Shown: positions 42,920-57,818, numbered from the stretch's first letter. The stretch: DNA of 64,000 bases from Anaeromyces robustus (GCA_002104895.1 MCFG01000128.1:60001-124000), one strand, 5' to 3'. Notes: generated by a model not told the origin, from the letters alone. Made by a program: numbers and translations.

Positions 42920-44349
42920 TTTTTTCTTTTAATTTTCTTAATAATAAATTAAAATATTAAGAACTTCTATTAAAAGAGATTTTTTCAAATAGTAATCAAA
43001 CTCAAAGTAAGAGAGATATATATACATGGCTTCTAGCATATGCAACGAGTACCAATGATGAAGATGACATTATGGTAATCTAATAATATAATAATAATAA
43101 TAATAATCGTCATCTACATAAAAATTTTGTTATTAGTTTTTATTGAAAAACTTACAATTGAATTAATTATATAATTTAAATTTTAAACAAAAGGAAAGAG
43201 ATAAGAATATAAAAGAAACAGTAGATGCTATCAATCATTTAAACGGGATTCTTAAAAAGATTACACCTAATACAGATTTAAAAGAATATTTTATGGATTT
43301 ACTTAAAGCATCAAAGTATTTGTTATTATAATTAATTATATATATATATATAGATGCCATATTTAGTTATTTATCTTTGATATTTATTGTTATATTTAAA
43401 TAAATAATATTTTTTTTTTATCATTCTATAATTAGTATACCTATTACTTCAATGGCATTGATATCTTGGATAGAAAATACAATGGATGATGCAAATTTTT
43501 CAGATTGGTATAATCAAGTGAATGTTCGTCCGTTAACATTTGATTTATTAAATGAAGCCGCTATACGAGAACCTCTACAACGTGATGCTATTTTTAATAT
43601 TTATAAAAAATCATTTGAAAAACAACAATATGTTGGTGTTATTTCTGAGGCAGTTGTAAGTTTGAACATTTACTTTTTTTATTTTATTTTAACTCATTAT
43701 TCTTATTCAATATTCTTATTGTTATACTTTTTTTTTTTCAAAACTTTTATTTTTATAATCATATTTATATATATATTATATATATTATATAAATTAATTA
43801 TTAGATGGAATTAAAGAAAAGAATATTAAGTGAATTTATCTTTTTAATGAAAACTGATTATGTAATTCCTGTATTAAATTATATGGTGGATAATGCATCA
43901 AAAATCGATGAATCTTTATCAGTATATTTTGTACAAAACGTAAGTTTTAATTAATATTATTATATATCATTAAAAATTATTTTTTCATTAAATATATTTA
44001 TATATTTCTATATAGTTAATTTCTATGATAGAACCTCCATATCCACAAGATATAGCATTATTGATTATAAAAATTATATCACAAATATCAATTAAAGCAT
44101 TTAAAACTTCAGATAATAACAATGATCTATCTAGTTTTTTAGGTTTATTAAATATTTTATATAGAAATAATAATAAAAAAATATGTTTAATTTTACTATT
44201 AATATATATACTAATGATTTTAATTTTTATTTTTTTAATATCATATTTTATAAATTGATATATTTTATATAGAACAATGTTTATTATTGAAATTTGATAA
44301 TGATGAAAAAAGTAAAATAAGAAAGATGATACAAGATTTAAGTTCATAA
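41139..44349 (+). CDS. Negative elongation factor C/D (TH1-like), NELF subunit
   Basis: Thirteen exons: 41139-41141, 41281-41314, 41443-41732, 41818-41970, 42179-42336, 42424-42544, 42703-42772, 42962-43074, 43194-43315, 43436-43655, 43805-43939, 44016-44142, 44273-44349; 540 residues, intact frame. The protein follows metazoan NELF-C/D (TH1) along its whole length, with recognisable blocks LLQEWSEILGID, LPYWRNIIYELEEKMQNTPK, IKLIIESGYENEL, DIYTWLLAYATS, MALISWIENTMDD, VRPLTFDLLNEA, FLMKTDYVIPVLNYMVD and a final IEPPYPQDIALLIIKII. NELF-C/D forms the NELF complex with A, B and E and holds RNA polymerase II in promoter-proximal pause. The complex is absent from budding and fission yeast, so its presence in a fungus would be informative. 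The coding first exon is only the ATG (ATG|GTAAGT), so the 5' end is the least sure part. Confidence 0.88.
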
Positions 44350-44593
44350 CTGGATATTTTAAATTGAAAAAAATTTTATAATATTTTATGAAATATATAA
44401 ATATAATTAAAAATATATAATAAAATTTTAAATAAAATTGAACTGGTTATTATTAATATTTTTATTTTGTATTTTTTGTTTTTGTTTTAATTTATGCTTT
44501 TTTCATTTTTTATTTATTTATTTACTTATTTATTTTTTGTTTTTGTTTTAATTTATGCTTTTTTCATTTTTTATTTATTTATTTATTTATTTA

Positions 44594-44666
<73 letters not shown>

Positions 44667-44670
44667 GTTA

Positions 44671-44702
<32 letters not shown>

Positions 44703-44708
44703 GTTATT

Positions 44709-44751
<43 letters not shown>

Positions 44752-45636
44752 TTTTTAAATATTTATAATAAAATAATATCATAAAGTCATATTATAATTC
44801 ATTCATATTAATAATAAATAATATTCTTAGTTTTTATTATACTAATTAGTAATATTCATAATTAGAAAATTTAAATATAGAAAAACCTAATATTTTATTA
44901 AATATAATTAAAACACAATTATATTTAAGATAAAGTTGAACTTAATGATATTTTTATTTTGTATTTTTTTTGTTTTTTTTTTTCGTTTATATTTTTTTCA
45001 TTTCTATTTTCCTCATAATCATAATCATATATAATAGTTATAATTATTATTTTTGTTAAAATTTTTAATCATAATCATTTATAATAGTTTTAATTATTGT
45101 TTTTGTTAATATTTTTAATCATAATCATTTATAATAGTTATAATTATTATTTTTGTTAATATTTTTAATCATAATCATTTATAATAGTTATAATTATTGT
45201 TTTTGTTAATATTTTTAATCATAATCATTTATAATAGTTATAATTATTATTTTTGTTAATATTTTTAATCATAATCATTTATAATAGTTATAATTATTGT
45301 TTTTGTTAATATTTTTAATCATAATCATTTATAATAGTTATAATTATCATTGTTGTTATTATTATTATAACTATGAATAAATTATTAATATTTAATAAAT
45401 TTAATAATAAATAATAAAATAATAATAATTTAATAAAAAAAGTATTAAAGGTTAAATTTTATATTAAATAATATTAAAATAAAATAAAATTTTATATATT
45501 TAATGAATGATATATATTTATTAATTTTAATAATTAATAAATATTATTTTAAATAATGAAAATTTAATTAATTTTTTGTTTTATTTTTTATTTTTTTTTT
45601 TACTAATTTACTAATACTTTTATAATTTTTAACCTT
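44350..45636. repeat. Intergenic region with (ATT)n run and 50-bp satellite
   Basis: After the NELF stop, a 66-bp block (TTTTTGTTTTTGTTTTAATT and following) is duplicated at 44470-44600. An (ATT)n run with a few GTT units covers 44597-44754. A 50-bp tandem repeat covers 45021-45350 and is described separately. The 96-residue poly-leucine plus frame and 63-residue poly-isoleucine minus frame over the ATT run are not genes. Confidence 0.75.
45021..45355. repeat. 50-bp tandem repeat in alternating A/B form (100-bp dimer)
   Basis: Copies of a 50-bp unit beginning ATAATCATTTATAATAGTTA start at 45021, 45071, 45121, 45171, 45221 and 45271, with a partial copy at 45321. The period is exactly 50. Units alternate at one site between TAATTATTAT and TAATTATTGT (A,B,A,B,A,B), so the array grew as a 100-bp dimer. 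The first copy has small differences (CATATATAAT, TTAAAATT) and the last is truncated. Confidence 0.93.
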
Positions 45637-47524
45637 ATGTGGGCATTATATAATTCATATCATTATTCACATCTGGATAGATGTAATAAAGACAACATTA
45701 ACAATATTAGAAAGAAATCATTAAATAAAGATGAATTTTTTAACAATGATTTAATCTGTCAAGGAAATAGTTTAAAGTATGTTTTAATATAACTATATTA
45801 TATCCTTATTATAATATAATAAAAAATAAGAATATACAATATATATTAATTAAAATATATACTGTATATTCTTATTTTTTTTTATTATATGAATTACAAT
45901 ATATTTTAAATAACAATCAAAAAATTTATGTTTTAAATTTTTTTCTCACTTTTCTTTTAATATAATATATATATATATATATATTGTTATTATTATTACA
46001 TATTTATCTTTTATTATTATTATTCTTATGGTTGATCAAATATTTGATATAGGATTAATAAAATAAATGAAGATATTGATAATGAATTCGATTCAGGTCA
46101 TGAAATAAAGAAATTAAAGAATATAAGGTAATAATAAAACTCACCATAATATATTGTAATCAGTTTAAATATAAAACATTTATAAAATATTTCATATTTA
46201 ATTAATTTCATTATATATTAATTGACACAGACCATTATATAGTGATCTTTGGGAGGTAAGATAATAATAATAAATTAAAATTATAATATTAATATTTTAA
46301 CAATTCATATTTTTGATTTTCTTTTCCTTTTCAATTATTTAATTTATCAATAAATAGAAATCCGTATATGAAGCAAATCAAAGAAAGAAACATGGATGTA
46401 ATATCGGAGAAATATATAATGAATCATATGATATGTCATTCAGGTTAATAATATTTAATATTAAAAAAAATTAAATAAAAGAAAAAAAAAACTTTATTAA
46501 CTATTTCTATTTATTAATAATTTAAATAGAGAATTTCCAGATGAATATATCCCAAAAAATAACCCAAATCGTCCTAAACTATATGAAGAGTTAAATTCAA
46601 ATGATTTATCATGGTATATAATTAATGATTAAATAATAATTACAATTATATATTTTTTTCATATTTATATTGAATACTATTAATAATATTTATAGGATGA
46701 CAAGTATACCTTTAACAGATATTCATTCTAATTTAACATTAGAGCAGCAATACTATCATTTAAAAGATATGGTAATTATTATAAAAATTATTTTTATATT
46801 TTGAGTTAAATTTAATATACAAATTAAAAATATTTACTTTTAAAAAAATTTGTTTAAAAATTTAGGAAAAATATTATTTAATAAATCTTTGGAAAACAAA
46901 ATGGGTAAATATATTTATATCTTTCTATTATAATTTTTGTATTTGTAATATTTAATTATATAATTAAAAATTTATATTATATATTAAATATTTAAAAAAT
47001 TTATTAATTATTGTATTATTTAATTATAACATATATTTAGGATGAGGTAAAAATAGCCATTCCTATATGATTATAATTATATTATTTTCTATAAATATTA
47101 AAATAGTGATAAAATATATTACTTAGATAAGACCTGAAAGAGATTATTGGTATGAATTACGTGATAATACATTTTGGATGGAAGCTCAAAAAAATAGATT
47201 CTCTGTAATCGATCCAGGTACATAATAATTATCATGATATATAAACTAATCATAAATAATAATATAAGTATAATCTATATATATTAAAAAAATTTACATA
47301 TATATAATAAACATATATATCCTATAATAGAAAAAAGATTATATTTCTTAAACATTTTAAAAGATTTTTGTAAATCTCAACAATTACATTATAATAAATA
47401 TAAAGATAAGGATTCTAATATTTCAGATTTAAAACGTAATGAAAATGAATTTTTGAAAGAAAATTTCTTAAATGAAAATTTAAAAGAATCATATAATGAG
47501 CATGTCTTTGAAAAGCTTTCATAA
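45637..47524 (+). CDS. Conserved-looking multi-exon protein, unknown function
   Basis: Ten exons: 45637-45776, 46053-46127, 46231-46255, 46358-46443, 46530-46613, 46696-46771, 46866-46904, 47041-47046, 47127-47217, 47331-47524; 271 residues, frame intact. I do not recognise the family. The middle is rich in Trp, Tyr and charged residues (MEKYYLINLWKTKW, then RPERDYWYELRDNTFWMEAQ), has no membrane segment, and the C terminus is a Lys/Glu/Asn-rich helix. Intron phases are all consistent, which supports a real gene. A six-base exon GATGAG, flanked by TTTAG and GTAAAA, is inferred; skipping it also keeps the frame. The start ATG (MWALYNSYHYSHLDRCN) follows a T-rich stretch. It could be a cilium-associated or structural protein, but that is a guess. 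Confidence 0.7.
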
Positions 47525-48146
47525 AAAATTTAAAAAAGAAAATTATATAGTCACTATATTATTTATTATTATCAATTATAAAATATATTATAATCATTTC
47601 TATATTTCAAAATTTTCAATTAATAACTCTTTACATTATGATAATAAATAGTTATTATTTTTTTATTATTAGTTTTTTTTTTTTTATTCTAGTTGTGATT
47701 TTATAAAATTACATAATTCGGTAAATTATTTATTTAATAATAAATAACTTTAATCTATTATATTAAATGATTTAAAGTTTGAATTAATATTTTTTTTTAA
47801 TTTAAATTATATATATCAAAAAAATATTATTTCTTTTATAAAGATGATACAATATATAGTAAAATGTTTTTGATTGGCTCAAAAACATTAATAATATATT
47901 TTATATATACTTTAAATAAATTGAATTAAATTGAAATTGAAATAAATATTATAATTTAAAAAAAAAAAAAAAAAAAAAAAATTAAAAAAGTAAACTTCAT
48001 AACTGTAATATAGGATATTATATTATAGTTTTTTTTTTTTTTTTGGAAATTTATTAAATTTTTTAAGTAATATAGAAGTCTTTTTTATTATTATTATTAT
48101 TTTTATTTGATTGTTAATTTAAAGTAAATAATATATTAGAGTTAAA
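47525..48146. other. Intergenic region, no gene seen
   Basis: Short AT-rich gap between two plus-strand genes. It should hold the 3' end of the unknown gene and the promoter of PUM3. Poly-A at 47961-47982 and poly-T at 48031-48044 are the only clear features. A small G/C-containing stretch at about 47850-47890 (TAAAATGTTTTTGATTGGCT) could be regulatory. Confidence 0.6.
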
Positions 48147-51068
<2,922 letters not shown>

Positions 51069-51505
51069 AGATTTAGATAAAAAAAAAAAATTATAAAATC
51101 AAAAGAGAAAGAATATATATATTAAAAAAAATTATAATTATTTAATTTTAATTTTAATATTAATTTTTATTATTTTATTGAAATTAATTTATTTTCATTT
51201 ATATTATTATTTAATAATTTTTAAAAAAGAAAATTCAATTTGTTATTTACATTTACATTCATATATTCATTTATTAATATATTTATTTATTTATTTATGT
51301 AATAAAAATAAAATAATAACCATTATCATAATAAAGAAATACTTTTTTATATATAAAAAAAAACTTTCTCCTTTTTTTTTTTTTTTAATTTTTTTATTTT
51401 TATTTTTATTTTATTTTATTTTAATAATATATTGTATAAATATAATATTAAAAAATATTATTGTAACATTAATTATTGAAAATGATTAAAATGCAAATTC
51501 TTTTT

Positions 51506-51537
<32 letters not shown>

Positions 51538-51942
51538 TACTTTTTTTTTTTTTTCATATGTCGATTAAAATATTAAAAAAAATTTTTTAACATTTTTCTT
51601 TTATCCTTATTTTTTTTAATATATTAAATTTAATAATTTTTTATATTATGTGGATATTTTTTTAATATAAATAATTTATTTTAAGCAACAATATAGTAAA
51701 TCAAATTATATATATATAACTTATAAAAAATATATATGTTTAACTCCTTATGATTGGAGATTATTGATTTTGTTATTATTTAAAATTTGTATTTATATTA
51801 AATTTTTAAATTATCAAAGTTTTTTCTTTTTTTTCATTAAAAAAAAATTATAAAATATCATTTCAATAAGAATATTGAATTGAAATAAGATAAAGTAAAA
51901 TTATTTATCTTTTTATTTATTTTTTTTTGTAACAAAGTTAAA
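51069..51942. other. Intergenic region, no gene seen
   Basis: Between PUM3 and the uridine kinase gene. The DNA is AT-rich with poly-T runs at 51370-51386, 51503-51527 and 51541-51555, the middle one ending in GTGTGTGTGT. The 103-residue plus frame at 51178-51489 is hydrophobic/Lys low-complexity and unsupported. A poly-T tract shortly before the ATG (51905-51928) is typical of 5' flanks here. Confidence 0.6.
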
Positions 51943-54183
51943 ATGTCTTCTTCAAAAAGTTTATCAAAGGAAATTTATACAGGAAGAGCACCATGGTATT
52001 ATATAATAACAGCATTCAAATAATAGAAATTTAAAAATTGTATTTCCATTTCTAATTAAATAATAAAAATCCTTTTAGGTACAATCTCCAAGGTGAAAAT
52101 ATTCCTGTTTATATGATTGGTATTACTGGTGGTAGTGCTTCAGGAAAAACAACTGTTTCAGAAAGAATTATCCAAGAACTTGGTAATATATTTATATATA
52201 AATATATATATTTATATCTTTTATAAAATGTAATAATTAATAATTAGTTTTTTTTTATTAATAAAAAATAATTATATAGATGTTCCATGGGTAAATTATA
52301 AATTTTTGAATTATAATAATTTACTACTGTGTTTTTTTTTTTTTTTTAAAAAAAAAACATTCAAATATAAAAACTTGATAAATATAATATTAAATGAATG
52401 AAATTTAAAATATATAGGTTGTATTACTTTCTATGGATTCTTTTTATAAAGTTTTAACTCCAGAACAACATGAAATGGCAATACAAAAGTAAATATAATA
52501 TAATATAAACAAGAAATATATTCCTAATTAACATATAATTTTATTTAATATTTAATATTTTTTAAATAAAGTAATTATAATTTTGATCATCCTGGTAAGT
52601 TTTTGTTATTTTTTGTTTTTGTTTATATAATATAAATGTTATAATTATAAATATATGTATTAAATATTTTTTATTTTATTTATTTATTTATTTATTTTTT
52701 TATTATATTTTAATATAAAGAATCCTTTGATATTGGCCTTTTAATTGAAACTTTAAAGAAATTAAAAAAAGGGTAATAATTATTTAAGTTTTTTTTATTC
52801 ATTTAATTTTAATGAATTTATTTTTCTAAAATGAAATTTATTCTATATGCTCTTTTAGTATTGCAGTAGATATCCCAATTTATGATTTCAAAACCCATTC
52901 AAGGTAATAAAAGCTATATAATTCGAAAAAGAATTTTTTAAAACAAAATAATTGTAGCTAAAGTATTTTTTTCCATATATTATTATTATTAACTATTTAA
53001 AAGAATTAAAGAAACCAGACATATCTACGGAGCAAACATTATTGTTTTTGAAGGTTTTTAATATATATAAATTAATATGTTAAAAAAATTTTTAACAAAT
53101 TAATAATAACACTACATAAAATATTTACTATATAATAATAGGTATTTTTGCTTTATACTATGAAGAAGTCAGAAAGTTAATGGATTTAATGTTATTTATT
53201 GATACTGTAAGAGATAATTTATATATAAAATCAATAGTAAATAACATAATTATAATCACAGTAATAATAATTATATATATATAATTATTACTCTCTTAAT
53301 ATTGAATTTTTTTAGGATTCTGATATTAGATTAGCAAGAAGAAGTAATTATTTAATTATTTAATATTGATTATATTAATAATAAAATTAATGTAGACATT
53401 AAAATTTTAATTACATATCTTAATATGTTTATTTTTAATAAATATTTTATAATGAAATTAAAAAGTGAGAAGAGATATTGCTGAAAGAGGAAGAGATATT
53501 GACGGTGTATTAAAACAATATACAAAGTTTGTTAAACCTGCATTTGAAGATTTTATTCAACCAAGTAAAAAATATGCAGATGGTAATAACTTGTACTTAT
53601 AATTATAAAAATTTCTTTTTAATAATTAAAAAATTATTAATAATTTTATATTGGTTCTTATAAAGTTATTATTCCAAGAGGTGCTGAAAATACAGGTATT
53701 CAATTTTAATTAATATTATTCTATTAATATATTATTATATATAATATATATTTTTAATATATATGTTTTTTTATATCAATATCTAATGATTTAATATAAT
53801 GTATTTATTAAACATATATAGTTGCTCTTGAAATTATTGTAACACATATCAAAAAAGAATTAGAAGTTCATGATATTAAATTTAGAAATCATATAGTTAA
53901 TGCTGAAATTGATAATGAACAATTAGTTAATTCAGATCTTCCTAAACCAATAACAAATGAAATAATTGAAGTACATAAAATAATGTTTAATATATATATT
54001 AAAATTAATATTATTTAATATTATTAATTATATTTTAATAATCTATTATATTAAGAAATCAATTTCACAATTAGAAGATGAAAAAGTTAAGAATGATAAG
54101 GAAGCTATAACAAATATTTTAAATACATTAACAGAACAAGTATCCGAACAGTATGTTTTTTTTTTTTTTTTTTTTTTTTTGAT

Positions 54184-54279
<96 letters not shown>

Positions 54280-55302
54280 TATATTTTCTTTTTCACAATA
54301 AAGAGGATTAAATGTTTTACCAAACGAAATTCGTGATTTATATAAGAATGACCCAAAACAATATTTAAAAAATGTAAAAATAAATGTTTTTATATATACA
54401 TATATATATATAAATATTTAAATAATAAGATCATGATTATTTTAATACTAATTAATTAATATTATAAAGATTTGTATTATCTGTATTTCCAATGTTGCAA
54501 GGAATATGGAACCAATTATTAAGAAAAAGTTAATTCCAGATGCTGTTAAAGCTGAATATATACCTCATGAAAATATTTTAATTCAAAATGAAAAAATTTC
54601 TAATGAACCACAAGTATATATTATTAAAAAATCTTAACAATTATTTTGAAAAAAAAATTTTTTATAATTATTTTTTATAATTGATTTTAATATTAATTTT
54701 TATATTAAATATATAAATAAAGCTTTTTACATGTGAATTATTATCAAGTATTAAAGATCAACATGTCTTTTTAGTTGATGCTATAATATCTACAGGTAAA
54801 ATAAATTTTAATTATAAAACTTAATTCTTTAATTTATATTAATATTATAATCTTTTTTTTTTTATCTAAACATAGGTTCAGTCGCTATTATGGCCATTAA
54901 AGTTTTACTTGAACATAATGTTAAAGAAGTATTGTTTTATTTATATTTTAATAATACTTTTATTTTATTACATAATATTCATATATTAATAATAATAATG
55001 AATAAAATAAATATATTATTGAATTATAGGAAAACATTATCTTTTTATCTTTACTCTCATCTCCAAAAGGTTATTATTGAATCATAAAAACAATATAAAT
55101 TTATAAATATTTTTAAATATTTTTAAATATTTTTTAAAATTATACTAAATATTACATTTATAATATTTAAATAGGACTTTACATGATATCTAAAATGTTC
55201 CCAAAAGTCAAAGTTTTAACTTTAAGTATTAATCATAATTATGAAAATAGTTCAAATCCATTTCGTATTGCCTCTTGCAAAAATAAATTATTACAAGAAT
55301 AA
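51943..55302 (+). CDS. Uridine-cytidine kinase with degenerate UPRT domain (UCKL1-like)
   Basis: Twenty exons: 51943-51995, 52079-52182, 52280-52290, 52418-52488, 52572-52594, 52721-52772, 52859-52903, 53004-53053, 53142-53206, 53316-53343, 53466-53582, 53666-53695, 53822-53970, 54056-54150, 54304-54373, 54470-54613, 54723-54795, 54876-54928, 55030-55069, 55175-55302; 466 residues, frame intact. The kinase half has the P-loop GGSASGKTT (about 35-43), [33 protein letters not shown], the LID-type [17 protein letters not shown] and [15 protein letters not shown]. It phosphorylates uridine/cytidine to UMP/CMP in cytosolic salvage. The C-terminal half aligns with uracil phosphoribosyltransferase, but the PRPP loop reads [13 protein letters not shown] and the RAGE region reads VARNMEP, so this half is probably inactive, as in UCKL1. 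An 11-base exon is required. The stop lies in a 20-bp tandem duplication. Confidence 0.92.
54180..54277. repeat. (TTTA)n array in an intron of the uridine kinase gene
   Basis: About 24 TTTA units after a T22 run fill the intron between exons ending at 54150 and starting at 54304. This is the reverse orientation of the intergenic TAAA arrays relative to the plus strand. Confidence 0.95.
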
Positions 55303-55320
55303 ATAAATTATTACAAGAAA
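55281..55320 (+). repeat. 20-bp tandem duplication spanning the stop codon of the uridine kinase gene
   Basis: AAATAAATTATTACAAGAAT at 55281-55300 is repeated at 55301-55320 with only the last base changed. The TAA stop (55300-55302) is formed across the junction of the two copies. The first copy encodes the last residues (NKLLQE). Confidence 0.9.
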
Positions 55321-55844
55321 TAAAATAAAATATAATATTCAAAAAATCATTAAAAAATAAATTAATAATATTAATAAAACAAATAATAATAAAAATTTAA
55401 AAATTTTGAAAAAATAAAACAATAAAAAACATATATATGAAGAAATTAAATAATAAAACAACAAAATATATATATTATATAAAGAAATTAAAAATAAAAA
55501 ATAAAAAGAAAAATAAAATAAAAAAGCTTTAGATAAATATATATATACATAAAAAAAAAAAAAAAATATTGATATATAATAGAAATCCTTAAAGTTCTAT
55601 ATATTATCATTATTAAATACTTTCAATTAATAAAAAAAAAGTAATATCTTGTGAACAAATAATATTCTTAAAAAAAAAATAAATAAAGTAAATAAATAAA
55701 GAATAAAAAAAAAATTATATATTTAAAAATAATGATAAATATTTAAAAACAATGAAACATTTAAAAATAATGATTAATATTTAAAAATAAAGATTAAAAT
55801 TTAAATTATATTTTTATTTTTTTACTCAAATATTTTTTTATCAA

Positions 55845-56376
55845 ATTAAATTTATTTATTAAATATATGTAGCATTTTCCCCAACGCTATTCTCATTTTG
55901 TATTAAAATAGCGTAAAGTATGGAAAATTCATTTATATTGCATAATGTCCTTCAATATTCGTTCATTGATTAAGAACTGTATTGTACACAAATTTATGCG
56001 TATTTTTTCTTTTAAAATTATTACTTTAATTATTATTACTTTACTTTCATTATTTATAATTTTATTTTAATAAATATATATATTAAAACCTTTATAAATA
56101 ATATCAAAAATTAAATTTATTTATTAAATATATGTAGCATTTTCCCCAACGCTATTCTCATTTTGCGTTAAAATAGCGTAAAGTATGGAAAATTCATTTA
56201 TATTGCATAATGTCCTTCAATATTAGCTCATTAATTAAGAACTGTATTGTACACAAATTTATGCGTATTTTTTCTTTCAAAATTATTATTTTTATTATAC
56301 TATTTTCTTTCATTATTTATAATTTTATTTTAATAAATATATATATTAAAACCTTTATAAATAATGACAAAATTTT
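55845..56376 (+). repeat. 265-bp tandem direct duplication
   Basis: Two adjacent copies with a period of 265 bp (for example the word GTAGCATTTTCCCCAACGCT at 55869 and 56134). Identity is high over about 200 bp and falls in the last third. Each copy contains an inverted repeat ACGCTATT/AATAGCGT with a 15-base loop (55884-55891 and 55907-55914 in copy 1), then the start of a small open frame (ATG at 55945 and 56210). The base composition is visibly richer than the flanks. Confidence 0.92.
55945..56070 (+). CDS. Small putative membrane peptide, copy 1 of a duplicated ORF
   Basis: A 41-residue frame starting MSFNIRSLIKNCIVHKFMR, followed by a hydrophobic stretch and a stop. It has a positively charged N terminus and one predicted membrane or signal segment. 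The twin frame at 56210-56413 starts the same. Of three base differences in the shared first 26 codons region, two are silent (TTG/TTA, TTT/TTC) and one block changes Arg to Ser. This hints at coding constraint but is a small sample. It may be a decayed first exon of a larger gene; no family is recognised. Confidence 0.35.
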   Translation: MSFNIRSLIKNCIVHKFMRIFSFKIITLIIITLLSLFIILF

Positions 56377-56413
56377 ATATTTTTTTCAAACTAATATCAT
56401 TTTTTATGAATAA
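56210..56413 (+). CDS. Small putative membrane peptide, copy 2 of a duplicated ORF
   Basis: A 67-residue frame starting MSFNISSLIKNCIVHKFMR with a longer hydrophobic and Asn/Ile-rich remainder than copy 1. After about codon 27 the copies diverge in frame and length. It could be a type II membrane anchor or signal peptide of an exon whose downstream exons are not visible, or simply a non-coding remnant. Confidence 0.35.
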   Translation: MSFNISSLIKNCIVHKFMRIFSFKIIIFIILFSFIIYNFILINIYIKTFINNDKILYFFQTNIIFYE

Positions 56414-57818
56414 AATATACCTAAATCATTGTTTTAACTTTTAAATACATTTTTTAAAAACTTTTTCTAAAATTATTTTAACAAAAGATTAATATAATAC
56501 TTTCTATATATATTGTTTAAATTATATTGATTGGTTAAATACATCTATCTACTTTATGATTGGTACGAATATCATATGATTGTTGTCACATGAAATAATA
56601 AATATATGTTTAGTACATAGAATTATCTCATAATTTTATGTGTTAAAAATATATAATTATCTCATTTATTTGAAAATTAAATTTATAATTATATAAATTA
56701 TGAATTATAAAGTTAAACTATAAAAAGTAATGATGTATCGTATTTTGTATCATATTGTATTTTATATTTAAATTATAATTTTATATATTCTAATATTTAG
56801 AAATTTATTAAAAGTACTAAGCATTATATTATCCATTTTATTATATATATTTATATTTTTGATTTTTAAATTTTATATTTACATAATTTTTAATATTTAA
56901 AAAAGGTCTTTTGTACATGAACTTGTATATTACTTAATGTTATTATGGTTATTTTTGTTAATATAATAGATATGAATTTTGAAATAGAATATTATATGAA
57001 AAAAGTTAGATAATAACTTTAATATTAAGGTTTGTCAAATTTTAATTATTACTATAAATTAAAATTTTGAAAAACCTTATATGAATTAAAAAATATTTAT
57101 AAAACAATGGTGTATAATAAATATAATAATATGCAATTTTTCCAACAAATTTTGAAGTATTTTAAAACTTTAATTTTAAAATAAAATTCTTTATAATTTA
57201 TTTTAATATCTTTATAATTTATTTTAATAAAATTGAGATAACCAGATATTATTAATATATGTATTATTATAAAATCAATAATATATTTAAAAAGAATAAC
57301 AAATCTAGATATTAAATAATTATGATTATATATATTACATAATATATATTAATAAAAATAATATGTTAATTACATTATTATAATTTAATAATTTTATTCT
57401 TTATAATATATTAAAATAATAAAGAAAATTCATACCATAAACTTTTCTATTATTTTTTAATTAAGATAAGAGTAAAAATATATATATATATAAATAGTAA
57501 TAAAAAATGTATGAAAAAAAGCATAGAAAATTTATGTGAGGAAATCATAATATAATTTAATAATTGAATTAATAAATCCTTTTATACAACATTTACTATC
57601 CAATATCATCATAATAAAACAAAAGAACATTCAATAAATACTATCATATTTTATCCAGATATTATTCATATTATATTGTTCAAAATTTTTATATTTATTA
57701 TATATATATTATATTTCAGGAAATTAATTATTTGAATAATTATAATTAACAATTTGATTACCCGACAAAAAAAACTAAAAAAAAAACTAAAAAAAAAAAA
57801 AAGAAAAAAAAAAAGAAA

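Larger units (their letters stand above)
55303..57818. other. Intergenic region with a 265-bp tandem duplication and small ORFs
   Basis: The stretch 55303-55844 is AT-rich and includes repeated (AATATTTAAAAA) words at 55722-55800. The duplicated segment at 55845-56376 is described separately. From 56377 to 57818 I see only AT-rich DNA, slightly more complex near 56510-56600 (ATGATTGGTACGAATATCAT, TTGTTGTCACATG) but without credible exons. Poly-A at 57770-57815 precedes the RasGAP start codon. Confidence 0.6.

Noticed and set aside
44494-44784. Poly-leucine plus-strand and poly-isoleucine minus-strand frames
   Set aside because: Both are readings of an (ATT)n tract in intergenic DNA with no coding features.
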